DNA of 64,000 nt, from contig CALBDS010000048.1 in assembly GCA_937927415.1 (NCBI GenBank), positions 1 through 64,000 on the forward strand, written 5' to 3'. Numbering within the stretch: the first letter of the stretch is position 1; every line of letters starts with the position of its first letter. This DNA is from an uncultured Rhodospirillaceae bacterium. GTDB lineage: Bacteria > Pseudomonadota > Alphaproteobacteria > Azospirillales > Azospirillaceae. The notes beneath the pieces were generated by a model that saw nothing but the letters and a program-made list of their open reading frames with translations, did not search any database and was not told the DNA's origin. This document shows positions 17,855-26,402 of this stretch, piece by piece. The translations under genes and the position numbers were made by a program.

Positions 17855-18922
17855 ATGACGGGATGGACCGCGATGAGACGGGCGGCTGCCCTTCTGGCCC
17901 TGCTGGCGGTGACCGCCCTGCTGTCCGCTCCGCGGCCGGCATCCGCCGGGTCCGGCGACACGCTGGCCCGCGTGCGCGCCAACGGCATGGTCCGGTGCGG
18001 GGTGATCCCCAGCGGTCAGGGGTTGTCGGCCCTGGACGAACAGGGGCGGTGGACCGGCTTCTTCCCCGACCTGTGCCGGGCGCTGGCGGCGGCGGTCACC
18101 GGCAGCGGGCGCAACGTGGATTTCATCGAACTCAACACCCGCGGGCGGCTGGGGACGGTGGCGGCGGGCGGGGTGGACGTGCTGATGGCCTCCACCACCT
18201 GGACCCTGAAGCGTGAAGGCGATCCGGGGCTGGTGTTCCCCTATGTGGCGCTGTACGACGGGCTGGGGCTGATGGCCCACAAATCCGCCGGCATCCGCGC
18301 CCTGGCCGATGTGCAGGACACCAACGTCTGCGTGGCCGATGGCACCACCACCATCCGCCATCTGGAGGAATGGGCCAGACTGCGCGGCGTCCGGCTGTCG
18401 CTGCGGCGCAGCGCCACGGTGGATGCGGCGGCAACGGCTTTTTTCAACCACCATTGCGACCTGCTGGCCGCCGACCGCACGGCGCTGTTCGCCCGCCGGG
18501 CGCTGCACGCGCCGGTGCCGTCCGATTACACCATCCTGCCCGACATCCTGGCCAAGGAACCGCTGAGTGCCGCCATCGCCGACGGGGATCCGGCGTGGGA
18601 GCGGGTGGTGCGCTGGGTGTTCTTCGCCGCCGTGCTGGCGGAGGAGCAGGGCATCACCTCCGACGACGCCGCCTTTCCCAAGCCCGGCGCCGGCCACGAG
18701 GTGGCGCGCCTGCTGGGGACGGTGCCGGGGGTCGGCGCGTCCATGGGGGCCGATCTGGGGCTGGACGACCAGTGCCTGCGCCGCGCCATCGCCGAGGCGG
18801 GCAATTACCGCGAGATCTTCGAACGCAACCTGGGACGCAACTCCGTCTTGAAACTGGAACGGGGGCTGAACGCCCTGTGGAGCAACGGGGGGCTGCTGTT
18901 CGCCCCGCCGCTGGGCGGCTGA
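17855..18922 (+). CDS. Amino-acid-type ABC transporter solute-binding protein, paralogue 2
   Basis: A 355-residue protein with signal peptide (AAALLALLAVTALLSAPRPA, cleavage after ASA). It is clearly a tandem duplicate of the preceding gene: both share VRCGV/LRCGV, LDEQGRW, FFNHHCDLL and the identical C-terminus GGLLFAPPLGG. It starts 9 bp after the stop of paralogue 1 (ATG 17855, ribosome-binding site GAGGGG), so they are cotranscribed. The two differ in the ligand-contact regions, suggesting different ligands. No permease is encoded in this window. Confidence 0.87.
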   Translation: MTGWTAMRRAAALLALLAVTALLSAPRPASAGSGDTLARVRANGMVRCGVIPSGQGLSALDEQGRWTGFFPDLCRALAAAVTGSGRNVDFIELNTRGRLGTVAAGGVDVLMASTTWTLKREGDPGLVFPYVALYDGLGLMAHKSAGIRALADVQDTNVCVADGTTTIRHLEEWARLRGVRLSLRRSATVDAAATAFFNHHCDLLAADRTALFARRALHAPVPSDYTILPDILAKEPLSAAIADGDPAWERVVRWVFFAAVLAEEQGITSDDAAFPKPGAGHEVARLLGTVPGVGASMGADLGLDDQCLRRAIAEAGNYREIFERNLGRNSVLKLERGLNALWSNGGLLFAPPLGG

Positions 18923-19135
18923 GCGCGGGGGGAACCGTTCTTTTTCACACGCCGCCCCCGCATCGGCGTTCCACCCACCGGGAAAATGCGCTAGAAAAAT
19001 CCGGTTCCGTTCGCACCCGCTAAGGGATGCGGGCATCTTCGGACAACATGGGGGTGCTGGTGGCGCCCCACCCCGTGAAGGCCGAGACCCGTGAAGGATA
19101 GCATGAAGGCCGCCGGACCGATGGCAGGAGACCCG

Positions 19136-20200
19136 ATGTCCGACAACGATGACATCGCCAAGCTGCTGCGCGCGCTGAACGACGACATCCGGCCCGACGC
19201 GAAGACCACCGCGGAGGCCGAATACGCCGACGATGCCGACGACGACGGGGAGGATGAAGCCCCCCGGCAGATGCCCTATGGCAAAATCGCGCTGGCGCTG
19301 CTGACCGCGGCGGGAATCGGGCTGGCCGTGGTCGTCCTCGACGGGTCCCGGTCCACCACCCCGGCCCCCTCCGCCGGCAGCGCGACGGTGCCGTCCCAGA
19401 CGGCGGAAACCCTGCCCGCCCCGCCGGCCGCCGCCCTGCCCGGCGGCATGGCCGCTCCCGGCGGCGTCCCCGGTGCCGCCACGTCCGGCATCACGGCCCC
19501 CACCGGCTATCCCCAGCCGTCCTACGCCCAAACCCCCGGCTATGGGCAGCCAGCGGTCACCCGGTCCGGCCAGCCCGAGGCGCTGATCGCCCGCCCCGGA
19601 TCCCCCGGCGGCATGGCCGGAGCCGGGATGGCAACCGGCGGCATGGCGGCGGGCGGCATGGCGGCGGGCGGCATGGCGGCAGCACCCTCCCAGCTTCAGA
19701 CCCAGACGGTCCCCATTCCCTCGGTCGCCCCGCCCACCAGCGGGCAGCCCCCGGTGCCGCCGGCCCCCGTGGCGGCCGCAGCCCCGCCCCCGGTCAGCCC
19801 CGCCAGCGAGGCGCCGCGCAACGCCGTGGCCGCCATCCCACCCGCCGACACCGCGGCGCTGCAGGCGGCCCTGGCGCCCAAGACCCCGCCGCGCCCGGTG
19901 CTGGTCAAGCCCACCCGCACCCAGCCCGAAGAGCCGGCCACCCCCACGCGCAGCATCCCCGACGGGCGCTATTCGGTGCAGGTCGGCACCTTCCGCGACG
20001 CCGCCAACGCCGACAGCCTGCTGCACAAGCTGAACAGCCACGGCTTCCGCGCCTACACCGTGGACTGGACCGACCAGAACGCCCAGTCGTGGCGGGCCGT
20101 GCGCGTCGGCGGCACCGACAGCCAGAACGAAGCCCGCCATCTGGCCGCCGAACTGAAAAGCAAGCTGGGCATCAACGGCTACGTCGTCTCCGCGAAATAA
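19136..20200 (+). CDS. SPOR-domain protein
   Basis: A 354-residue bitopic membrane protein. After an acidic cytoplasmic N-terminus (DADDDGEDEA) comes one transmembrane helix (KIALALLTAAGIGLAVVVL, about residues 48-67), then a long Pro/Ala/Gly/Thr-rich periplasmic linker of about 210 residues and a C-terminal SPOR domain (RYSVQVGTFRDAANADSLL to the end). SPOR domains bind denuded septal peptidoglycan, so a role in division or cell-wall processing is likely, as for FtsN or DedD-like proteins. ATG 19136 has AGGAG at 19126-19130; upstream in-frame starts at 19091 (GTG) and 19103 (ATG) are possible. Confidence 0.85.
   Translation: MSDNDDIAKLLRALNDDIRPDAKTTAEAEYADDADDDGEDEAPRQMPYGKIALALLTAAGIGLAVVVLDGSRSTTPAPSAGSATVPSQTAETLPAPPAAALPGGMAAPGGVPGAATSGITAPTGYPQPSYAQTPGYGQPAVTRSGQPEALIARPGSPGGMAGAGMATGGMAAGGMAAGGMAAAPSQLQTQTVPIPSVAPPTSGQPPVPPAPVAAAAPPPVSPASEAPRNAVAAIPPADTAALQAALAPKTPPRPVLVKPTRTQPEEPATPTRSIPDGRYSVQVGTFRDAANADSLLHKLNSHGFRAYTVDWTDQNAQSWRAVRVGGTDSQNEARHLAAELKSKLGINGYVVSAK
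19637..19681. repeat. 15-bp tandem repeat within the SPOR-protein gene
   Basis: Three head-to-tail copies of GGCGGCATGGCGGCG (the last ends in A), encoding GGMAA repeats in the disordered periplasmic linker. The number of copies could vary by slippage without shifting the frame, because the unit is five codons. Confidence 0.9.
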
Positions 20201-20276
20201 GCCGGGACATAATCCCGCGCACCGTTCCCAGAGGCGGGGAAAAGGCCCAAATGGCTCCGTCCCCACCGGACCTTTT

Positions 20277-20292
20277 GTAAAGGCGCCTTTAC
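20277..20292. promoter_or_regulatory. 16-bp perfect palindrome upstream of the receiver-exonuclease-kinase operon
   Basis: GTAAAGGCGCCTTTAC is its own reverse complement. It lies about 180 bp upstream of the start at 20469, in a 268-bp gap that otherwise holds no ORF. It looks like a protein-binding site for a dimeric regulator. No promoter with convincing spacing could be fixed beside it. Confidence 0.45.
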
Positions 20293-20468
20293 CATTGGAC
20301 ACTGGTACGACCAGAGCGAAGCGGTTCTTTCGCCGCAGAGGGTGATTTCCGCCCTTTTGCGTCGGGGTCGTCCTTGATTAGGATTTATCCTTGCCGTTAC
20401 CATGGGGCCACCGGACGAAGAGCCGGACCAAACGATAAAAAGACAGCCCCATAGGAGGACGCCCCGCC

Positions 20469-20867
20469 ATGAAGCCGACGATTCTGGTGGCGGACGACGA
20501 GCCGAGCATCGTCCTGTCGCTGCAGGTTCTGCTGCAAAAGGCGGGGTACGAGGTGCGCGTGGCCCGCAACGGGGACGAGGCGCTGCAGTCCGTCGCCGCC
20601 CTCACGCCCGACCTGATCCTGCTCGACGCCATGATGCCCAAGCGCGACGGCTTCGACGTGTGCCAGACGCTGCGGGCCGACCCGGCCCTGAAATCCCTGC
20701 CCATCATCATGCTGACGGCCAAGAGCCGCGACGTGGAACGGCAAAAGGGCATGGCGCTGGGCGCCACCGACTACATCACCAAGCCGTTTTCCACCCGTGA
20801 TCTGGTGGCGCTGGTCCGCCGCCATCTGGACGGCCCGGCCGCCCCGGCGGCGGAGGTGGCGCCATGA
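20469..20867 (+). CDS. Single-domain response regulator
   Basis: A 132-residue CheY-like receiver without an output domain. The acidic pocket is ADDE at residues 8-11, the phosphoacceptor is D53 in LILLDAMMP, and the conserved Lys lies in ITKPFS. The ribosome-binding site AGGAGG precedes ATG 20469. It overlaps the next gene by 4 bp (ATGA). Its position at the head of an operon that ends with a symporter-type histidine kinase suggests it is that kinase's partner. It lacks the LuxR-type DNA-binding domain of CrbR, so it would act by protein contact or as a phosphate shuttle. Confidence 0.92.
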   Translation: MKPTILVADDEPSIVLSLQVLLQKAGYEVRVARNGDEALQSVAALTPDLILLDAMMPKRDGFDVCQTLRADPALKSLPIIMLTAKSRDVERQKGMALGATDYITKPFSTRDLVALVRRHLDGPAAPAAEVAP

Positions 20868-23095
20868 GCCTGCCGCTGGCCGAAACCTCTCCGCCCCCCG
20901 CCTCGTCCGCCGCGGACAAGGGGGGCAAGCCGCCGCGCGCCCTGGTGCCGCTGGCCTTCCGTCTGGCCGGGGCCAGCCTGATGGCGGTGGCCGCCGGGGC
21001 CGGATTCGTCCTGCGCGATGCGGTGCCCGACCCGCTGACCGCCTATGCCGTGCTGATGACCGGGGCCGCCGCCGCCGCCATCGGCGGCCTGTGGTGGGTG
21101 GTGGACCGGCAGATCCTGCGCGCCGGCGGCGCCCTGGCGGCGGAAGCGCGCGTCATCGGCCACGGCACCGCCGGCGCCCGCATCCCGCTGGAGCGTTACG
21201 GCGATCTGGCCGGCGTGGCCCGCGCCATCAACGACCTGTCCGACAAGCTGACCGCCGCCCGCCGCGACATCGACCGGGCGGTGGAGGAATCGACCGCCCG
21301 GGCCGAAGAGCAGAAGCAGCGGCTGGCCGCCATCCTGCACGACCTGCACGACGGGGTGCTGGTATGCAACACCCGCCACCAGATCCTCCTCTACAACCAC
21401 AAGGCCGTGGAGGTGCTGCACCTGACCGGCCAGTTGGGGCTGGGCCGCAACCTGCTGCATTTCGTGCTGGCCGAGCCGGTGGAACACACGCTGGAACGGC
21501 TGACCCTGCGCGTGCGCGAAGGGCGGCACCGCACGCACGCCCACGGCAACACCGCCCAGTTCGTCGCCGGCACCACCGACGGGCGCATCCTGCTGAACGG
21601 GCGGATGAGCGTGATTCTGCAGGACTCCCCCATCGACGGCGACCCGCCGGAGATCACCGGCTATGTCGTCACCCTGTCCGACGCCACCGGCGAGCTGAAG
21701 GCGCTGGGCCAGCGCGACGCCCTGCTGCGCGAAGCGACGGAGGGGTTCTGCGGCCCCATCGCCAATCTGCGCGCCGCGCTGGAAACCCTGAGCGACCACC
21801 CCGACCTGCCGCCCGAGGATCAGGCGGCGTTCCAGCAGGCCATGACCGAATCCTCGGCTACCCTGTCGGACCGGCTGGAAAAGGTCACCGCGTCGTACCG
21901 TTCGGTGATGGTCGGTTCCTGGCCGATGAGCGACATCCATTCGTCCAACCTCATCAATCTGGTGCGCCACCGCGCCACGGGCGGCGCCGGAAAACAGGGC
22001 GGCAAGCAGGAAGAAGCCCTCTTCACCGTCACCCCCACCGGCCTGCCCCAATGGGTGCATGTGGACAGCTACAGTCTGGTGATCCTGCTGGATCACCTGT
22101 TGCGGCGGGTGCACGAGCGCACGGGTGCTGTCGCCTTCGACCTGTCGGCGGAGGCCGAGGGGCAATGGGTCTATGCGGACATCACCTGGACCGGCACGCC
22201 GCTGCCCAGCGGGGTGGTGGATTCCTGGCTGGACGATCCCCTGCCCGACGCGCTGGGCGGGCTGACCGTGGGTGACGTGCTTCAGCACCACCGCAGCACC
22301 CTATGGTGCGACGCCGCTCATCACAGCGGCGAGAACGGCGCCCCCGGCTTGGCCCGCCTGCGGGTGCCGCTGCCGCCCGCCCAGTCGCCGCCCTCGGCCC
22401 ACATCGCCGCGGTTCCCGCCTCCACCCGGCCGGAGTTCTTCGACTTCAACCTGCTGCACCAACCGCTGGTGACCAGCGAACTGGGCCAGACGCCGCTGGA
22501 ACGGCTGCATTATGTGGTGTTCGACACCGAAACCACCGGCCTGTCGCCGTCCGTCGGGGACGAGATCATCCAGATCGCCGCCGTGCGCATCGTCAACGGG
22601 CGCATCCTGACCGGCGAGACGTTCAACGCCCTGGTCAACCCCGGCCGCCCCATCCCGCCGGAATCGGTGCCGTTCCACGGCATCACCGACGCCATGGTGG
22701 CCGACCAGCCGCGCATCGACACGGTGCTGCCGCGCTTCCGCGCCTTCGTCTCCGGGGCGGTGCTGGTGGCGCACAACGCCGCCTTCGACCTCAAGTTCCT
22801 GAAGATGAAGGAGGGGCGGACCGGGGTGCGCTTCGATACCCCCGTGCTCGACACCATGCTGCTGTCGCGGATGCTCCAGGGGGCGGACGGCGACCACACG
22901 CTGGACGGCATCGCCCAGCGGCTGGGGATCGAGGTGGTGGACCGCCACACGGCCCTGGGGGACAGTCTGGTCACCGCCGCCATCTTCCTGCGCATGATCG
23001 ACATGCTGCGGGAACGCGACGTGCGCACCCTGGACGACGCCATCCGCAAGGCGAACATCCTGGTGGAACTGGCCGCGCGCGAGCGGGTGTTCTGA
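20864..23095 (+). CDS. DEDDh 3'-5' exonuclease fused to a degenerate sensor-kinase module
   Basis: A 743-residue membrane protein. Two transmembrane helices (about residues 28-88) are followed by a HAMP-like linker and a PAS-like domain (about 150-270). Next is a segment that resembles the dimerisation helices of a histidine kinase (REATEGFCGPIANLRAALE) but without the phospho-acceptor His, and a region with ATPase-like traces (SLVILLDHLLRRV) but no intact G boxes. The C-terminal 190 residues are a full DnaQ-like exonuclease: VVFDTETTGL, VAHNAAFDLKF and HTALGDSL supply the D, E, D, H and D ligands. It overlaps the receiver gene before it. Exonuclease genes with symporter kinases are known; this fusion looks like a nuclease controlled by a pseudokinase sensor, which is inference. 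Confidence 0.82.
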   Translation: MSLPLAETSPPPASSAADKGGKPPRALVPLAFRLAGASLMAVAAGAGFVLRDAVPDPLTAYAVLMTGAAAAAIGGLWWVVDRQILRAGGALAAEARVIGHGTAGARIPLERYGDLAGVARAINDLSDKLTAARRDIDRAVEESTARAEEQKQRLAAILHDLHDGVLVCNTRHQILLYNHKAVEVLHLTGQLGLGRNLLHFVLAEPVEHTLERLTLRVREGRHRTHAHGNTAQFVAGTTDGRILLNGRMSVILQDSPIDGDPPEITGYVVTLSDATGELKALGQRDALLREATEGFCGPIANLRAALETLSDHPDLPPEDQAAFQQAMTESSATLSDRLEKVTASYRSVMVGSWPMSDIHSSNLINLVRHRATGGAGKQGGKQEEALFTVTPTGLPQWVHVDSYSLVILLDHLLRRVHERTGAVAFDLSAEAEGQWVYADITWTGTPLPSGVVDSWLDDPLPDALGGLTVGDVLQHHRSTLWCDAAHHSGENGAPGLARLRVPLPPAQSPPSAHIAAVPASTRPEFFDFNLLHQPLVTSELGQTPLERLHYVVFDTETTGLSPSVGDEIIQIAAVRIVNGRILTGETFNALVNPGRPIPPESVPFHGITDAMVADQPRIDTVLPRFRAFVSGAVLVAHNAAFDLKFLKMKEGRTGVRFDTPVLDTMLLSRMLQGADGDHTLDGIAQRLGIEVVDRHTALGDSLVTAAIFLRMIDMLRERDVRTLDDAIRKANILVELAARERVF

Positions 23096-23098
23096 CCC

Positions 23099-23290
23099 AT
23101 GCGCACAGGGGGACGGAAGGACCGGATCGTCGCCCTGCTGCTGTTCGCCGCCGTCGCCTTCAACCCGCCGCTGCTGCGGGTGTTCGGGGGGGAGGCGACG
23201 GTGTTCGGCTGGCCGCTGCTGTACGTGTACGTGCTGGGGGTGTGGGCGGTGGTGATCGGGCTGTTCGCATGGCTGGTGGAGCGGCCATGA
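23099..23290 (+). CDS. Small two-helix membrane protein (63 aa)
   Basis: A 63-residue hydrophobic protein with two predicted membrane helices (RIVALLLFAAVAF and LLYVYVLGVWAVVIGLFAWL). It begins 3 bp after the exonuclease-fusion gene and precedes the symporter-type kinase. Short proteins of this size often pair with SSS-family symporters (for example DUF4212 or YjcH-type partners), so it may be an accessory subunit of the kinase's transporter domain. The family assignment is inference. Confidence 0.7.
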   Translation: MRTGGRKDRIVALLLFAAVAFNPPLLRVFGGEATVFGWPLLYVYVLGVWAVVIGLFAWLVERP

Positions 23291-23327
23291 CGGGGGGCAC
23301 CCTCTTTCAGCACCCCCCCCCTCTTTC

Positions 23328-23511
23328 CCCTCTCCCCCCCGGGGAGAGGGCGCGCGCAGCGCGGGGTGAGGGCCGGTTTTCGCGCGCCAGCCCGAAAACT
23401 GAGCCGCAAGGCTCTCCAAACCCCATGTTTCGGCGTTGCTGCGCAACGGTTTTCGGGCGTTCCGCGCGAAAACCGGCCCTCACCCTGACCCTCTCCCCGG
23501 CGGGGAGAGGG
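23328..23511. repeat. Dispersed inverted-repeat element, copy C
   Basis: A complete copy placed inside the apparent operon, between the 63-residue membrane protein and the symporter-type kinase. The outer 22-bp arms at 23365-23386 and 23463-23484 are perfect complements. Inner arms CCCGAAAAC/GTTTTCGGG, hairpins GAGCCGCAAGGCTC and GTTGCTGCGCAAC, and terminal CCCTCTCCCC-type hairpins are all present. It could reduce read-through or stabilise the upstream mRNA end. Confidence 0.9.
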
Positions 23512-23534
23512 GAACCGCTGGGGGGACGCGCCCC

Positions 23535-26330
23535 ATGATGCCCTGGACGACGGTGGTCGCGGTGTCGGCGGCCTATCTGGCGGTGCTGTTCGCCGTCGCC
23601 CATTGGGCCGACCGGCGGGCCGAGGCCGGGCGCAGCGTCATCACCTCCCCCTATGTCTACGCCCTGTCGCTGGGGGTGTTCTGCACCACCTGGACCTTTT
23701 TCGGGTCGGTGGGGCGGGCGGCAGCACTGGGCATCGGCTTTCTGCCGATCTATCTGGGGCCGACGCTGCTGATGCTGGCGGGGCCGTTCCTGCTGCGCAA
23801 GATCCTGCGGGTGGCGCGGGTGCAGCGGGTGACCTCCATCGCCGATTTCCTGGCGTCGCGCTATGGGCGCAGCCAGGGTGTCGGCGGGCTGGTGGCCCTG
23901 ATCGCCGTGGTGGGCGTCACCCCGTACATCGCCCTGCAATTGAAGGCGGTGGCCGTCAGCTTCGACGTGCTGACCGGCACCGATCCCACGGGCCGCGCCG
24001 GGGGGCTGGTGCTGCCGGTGCTGCTGGACAACGCCTTTTACGTGGCGATGGGGATGGCGGCCTTCGCCATCATCTTCGGCACCCGCCACATCGACGCCGC
24101 CGAACACCATCAGGGCATGGTGGCGGCGGTGGCCTTCGAATCGCTGGTGAAGCTGCTGGCCTTTCTGGCGGTGGGGGCCTTTGTGGTGTGGGGGATGCAT
24201 GACGGCGGTGCCGGCCTGTTCGCCCGCGCCGCCGCCCACCCGGACATCGCCCGGCTGCTGACCGCCGAACCGGCCATGGCGGACGGGGCCTGGGTCACCA
24301 CCACCCTGCTGGCGCTGGCGGCGGTGCTGTGCCTGCCGCGGCAGTTCCAGGTGATGGTGATCGAGAACACCGACGAACGCCACCTGACCCGCGCCCTGTG
24401 GCTGTTCCCGCTTTATATGCTGCTCATCAACCTGTTCGTGCTGCCGGTGGCGGTGGCGGGGCTGCTGCACCACCAGGGGGCGGTGGACCCCGACGTGTTC
24501 GTGGTGTCGCTGCCGCTGGCCGGGAATGCCCCGTGGCTGGCGCTGCTGGCCTTTCTGGGCGGGCTGTCGGCGGCCACCGGCATGATTATTGTCGAGGCCA
24601 TCGCGCTGTCCACCATGGTCTGCAACGATCTGGTGATGCCGCTGCTGCTGCACCTGCGCCGCCACGAGATGGAGCGGACCCCCGACCTGTCGCCCATGCT
24701 GCTGCGGGTCCGGCGGGTGGCGATCGTGGTTATCCTGCTGCTGGGGTACGCCTATTACCGCTTCACGGGGCAGGCGTACGCGCTGGTGGCCATCGGCCTG
24801 ATCTCCTTCGCCGCGGTGGCGCAGTTCGCCCCGGCGCTGGTGGGGGCGGTGACCTGGGCCGGAGCCACCCGCCGGGGGGCGCTGGCGGGGTTGAGCGGCG
24901 GCATCGCCGTGTGGGCCTACACGCTGCTGTTGCCGTCGTTCGCCCGGTCGGGCTGGCTGCCGTCGGCGTTCATCGACGCCGGCCCGTGGGGGGTGGCGGT
25001 GCTGAAGCCCTATGCCCTGTTCGGGCTGACCGGGCTGGACCCGCTGAGCCACGCCCTGTTCTGGAGCCTGCTGGTCAATGTCGGGCTGTACGTGGCGGTG
25101 TCGCTGCTGGACCGCCCCAGCCTGGGGGAACGCGCCCAGGCCACCGCCTTCACCGAAGCCTTCGAGCGCACCGCCCCCGCCGATGACGGGGCGGAGGGCG
25201 GGGAACACCCCTGGCGCGGGCGGGTCAGCGTGGAAGATCTGCAGCGAATCGTCGCACGTTTCCTCGGTCCCCAGCGGGCGGAGGCTGCCTTCGCCGCCTA
25301 TTTCGCCGGGCGGGGAAAGGCGGTGCCGGCCCCGGCACGGCCGGCGCCCGCCGGTCTGGTGCGCCACGCCGAACGGCTGCTGTCGGGGGCCATCGGGGCG
25401 GCGTCGGCGCGGGTGGCGCTGGCGTCGGCGGCCACCGGGGCGGAAGTCAGCCGGATCGAGTTGATGCGGATGCTGGACGAAACCAGCCACGTCATCGAAT
25501 ACAGCCGCCAGTTGGAGTTCAAGACCACCGAACTGGAGCAGGCGTCCACCGCCCTGCGCGCCGCCAACGACCGCCTGCAGGAACTGGACCGGCTGAAGGA
25601 CGAGTTCCTGTCCACCGTCACCCATGAATTGCGCACGCCGCTGACCTCCATCCGGGCGCTCAGCGAAATCCTCTACGACGATCCCGACATCGCGGTGGAG
25701 CAGCGGCAGACGTTCCTGTCCATCATCATCCGCGAAAGCGAACGCCTGACCCGCCTCATCAATCAGGTGCTCGACATGGCCAAGATCGAGGCGGGGGAAA
25801 TGGACTGGTCCATCGCCCCGCTGGATCTGGCCCAGGTGGTGGACGAGGCCGTCACCGCCACCGCGCAGCTGTTCGGGGACAAGGGCATCGCCCTGGCCGT
25901 GTCCACCGTCCCCGCCCCGCCGCCGGTGCTGGGCGACCACGACCGGCTGGTGCAGGTGGTGGTCAACCTGCTGTCCAACGCCGCCAAGTTCACGCCCGAG
26001 GGCGGCCATGTGGCCGTCACCGTCACCGCGGGGGAGGACGCGGCGGTGGTCGGCGTGACCGACGACGGCCCCGGCATCGCCCCCGAACACCACGCCGCCG
26101 TGTTCGACCGTTTCCGGCAGGTGGGCGACACCATGACCGACAAGCCCCAGGGCACCGGGCTGGGGCTGGCCATCTGCAAGCGGATCGTGGAGCATCTGCA
26201 GGGCCGTCTGTGGGTGGACAGCGCGCCGGGGCGCGGGGCCACTTTTTCCTTCACCGTTCCCTATGCGGCCACTTGCCCCGCCCGGCCTGCCGACGATACC
26301 CATGCGTCAACCGGCCCGCAGCGTCCTTAA
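23535..26330 (+). CDS. Sodium/solute symporter-type sensor histidine kinase (CrbS/CbrA-like)
   Basis: A 931-residue hybrid. The N-terminal ~530 residues form an SSS-family (SLC5) symporter-like domain with about 13 membrane helices (for example YALSLGVFCTTWTFFGSVG and RVTSIADFLASRYGRSQG). A linker with a STAC-like segment follows, then a coiled coil, a DHp domain with the phospho-acceptor His in STVTHELRTPL, and a HATPase domain with N box NLLSNAAKFTPEGG and G boxes DDGPGI and GTGLGLAICKRI. CrbS and CbrA kinases sense or transport nutrients such as acetate or His and control carbon use. ATG 23535 (or 23538) follows the repeat. Its partner is probably the receiver at 20469. Confidence 0.9.
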   Translation: MMPWTTVVAVSAAYLAVLFAVAHWADRRAEAGRSVITSPYVYALSLGVFCTTWTFFGSVGRAAALGIGFLPIYLGPTLLMLAGPFLLRKILRVARVQRVTSIADFLASRYGRSQGVGGLVALIAVVGVTPYIALQLKAVAVSFDVLTGTDPTGRAGGLVLPVLLDNAFYVAMGMAAFAIIFGTRHIDAAEHHQGMVAAVAFESLVKLLAFLAVGAFVVWGMHDGGAGLFARAAAHPDIARLLTAEPAMADGAWVTTTLLALAAVLCLPRQFQVMVIENTDERHLTRALWLFPLYMLLINLFVLPVAVAGLLHHQGAVDPDVFVVSLPLAGNAPWLALLAFLGGLSAATGMIIVEAIALSTMVCNDLVMPLLLHLRRHEMERTPDLSPMLLRVRRVAIVVILLLGYAYYRFTGQAYALVAIGLISFAAVAQFAPALVGAVTWAGATRRGALAGLSGGIAVWAYTLLLPSFARSGWLPSAFIDAGPWGVAVLKPYALFGLTGLDPLSHALFWSLLVNVGLYVAVSLLDRPSLGERAQATAFTEAFERTAPADDGAEGGEHPWRGRVSVEDLQRIVARFLGPQRAEAAFAAYFAGRGKAVPAPARPAPAGLVRHAERLLSGAIGAASARVALASAATGAEVSRIELMRMLDETSHVIEYSRQLEFKTTELEQASTALRAANDRLQELDRLKDEFLSTVTHELRTPLTSIRALSEILYDDPDIAVEQRQTFLSIIIRESERLTRLINQVLDMAKIEAGEMDWSIAPLDLAQVVDEAVTATAQLFGDKGIALAVSTVPAPPPVLGDHDRLVQVVVNLLSNAAKFTPEGGHVAVTVTAGEDAAVVGVTDDGPGIAPEHHAAVFDRFRQVGDTMTDKPQGTGLGLAICKRIVEHLQGRLWVDSAPGRGATFSFTVPYAATCPARPADDTHASTGPQRP

Positions 26331-26402
26331 CGAATCCTTATCCCTAGTCTGGCAGGGTCACGAGACGGTGCCGAATGGGTTGGCGGCAAAGGAGGAACGG
26401 CG

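Noticed and set aside
16826..20302. 1158-codon frame antisense to the binding proteins and the SPOR gene
   Set aside because: The product is Gly/His/Arg-rich and matches nothing; it covers several well-supported genes on the other strand.
23307..26303. Nearly 1000-codon frame antisense to the symporter-type kinase
   Set aside because: Gln/Arg/His-rich translation typical of shadow frames in GC-rich DNA; the kinase domains on the plus strand are unmistakable.
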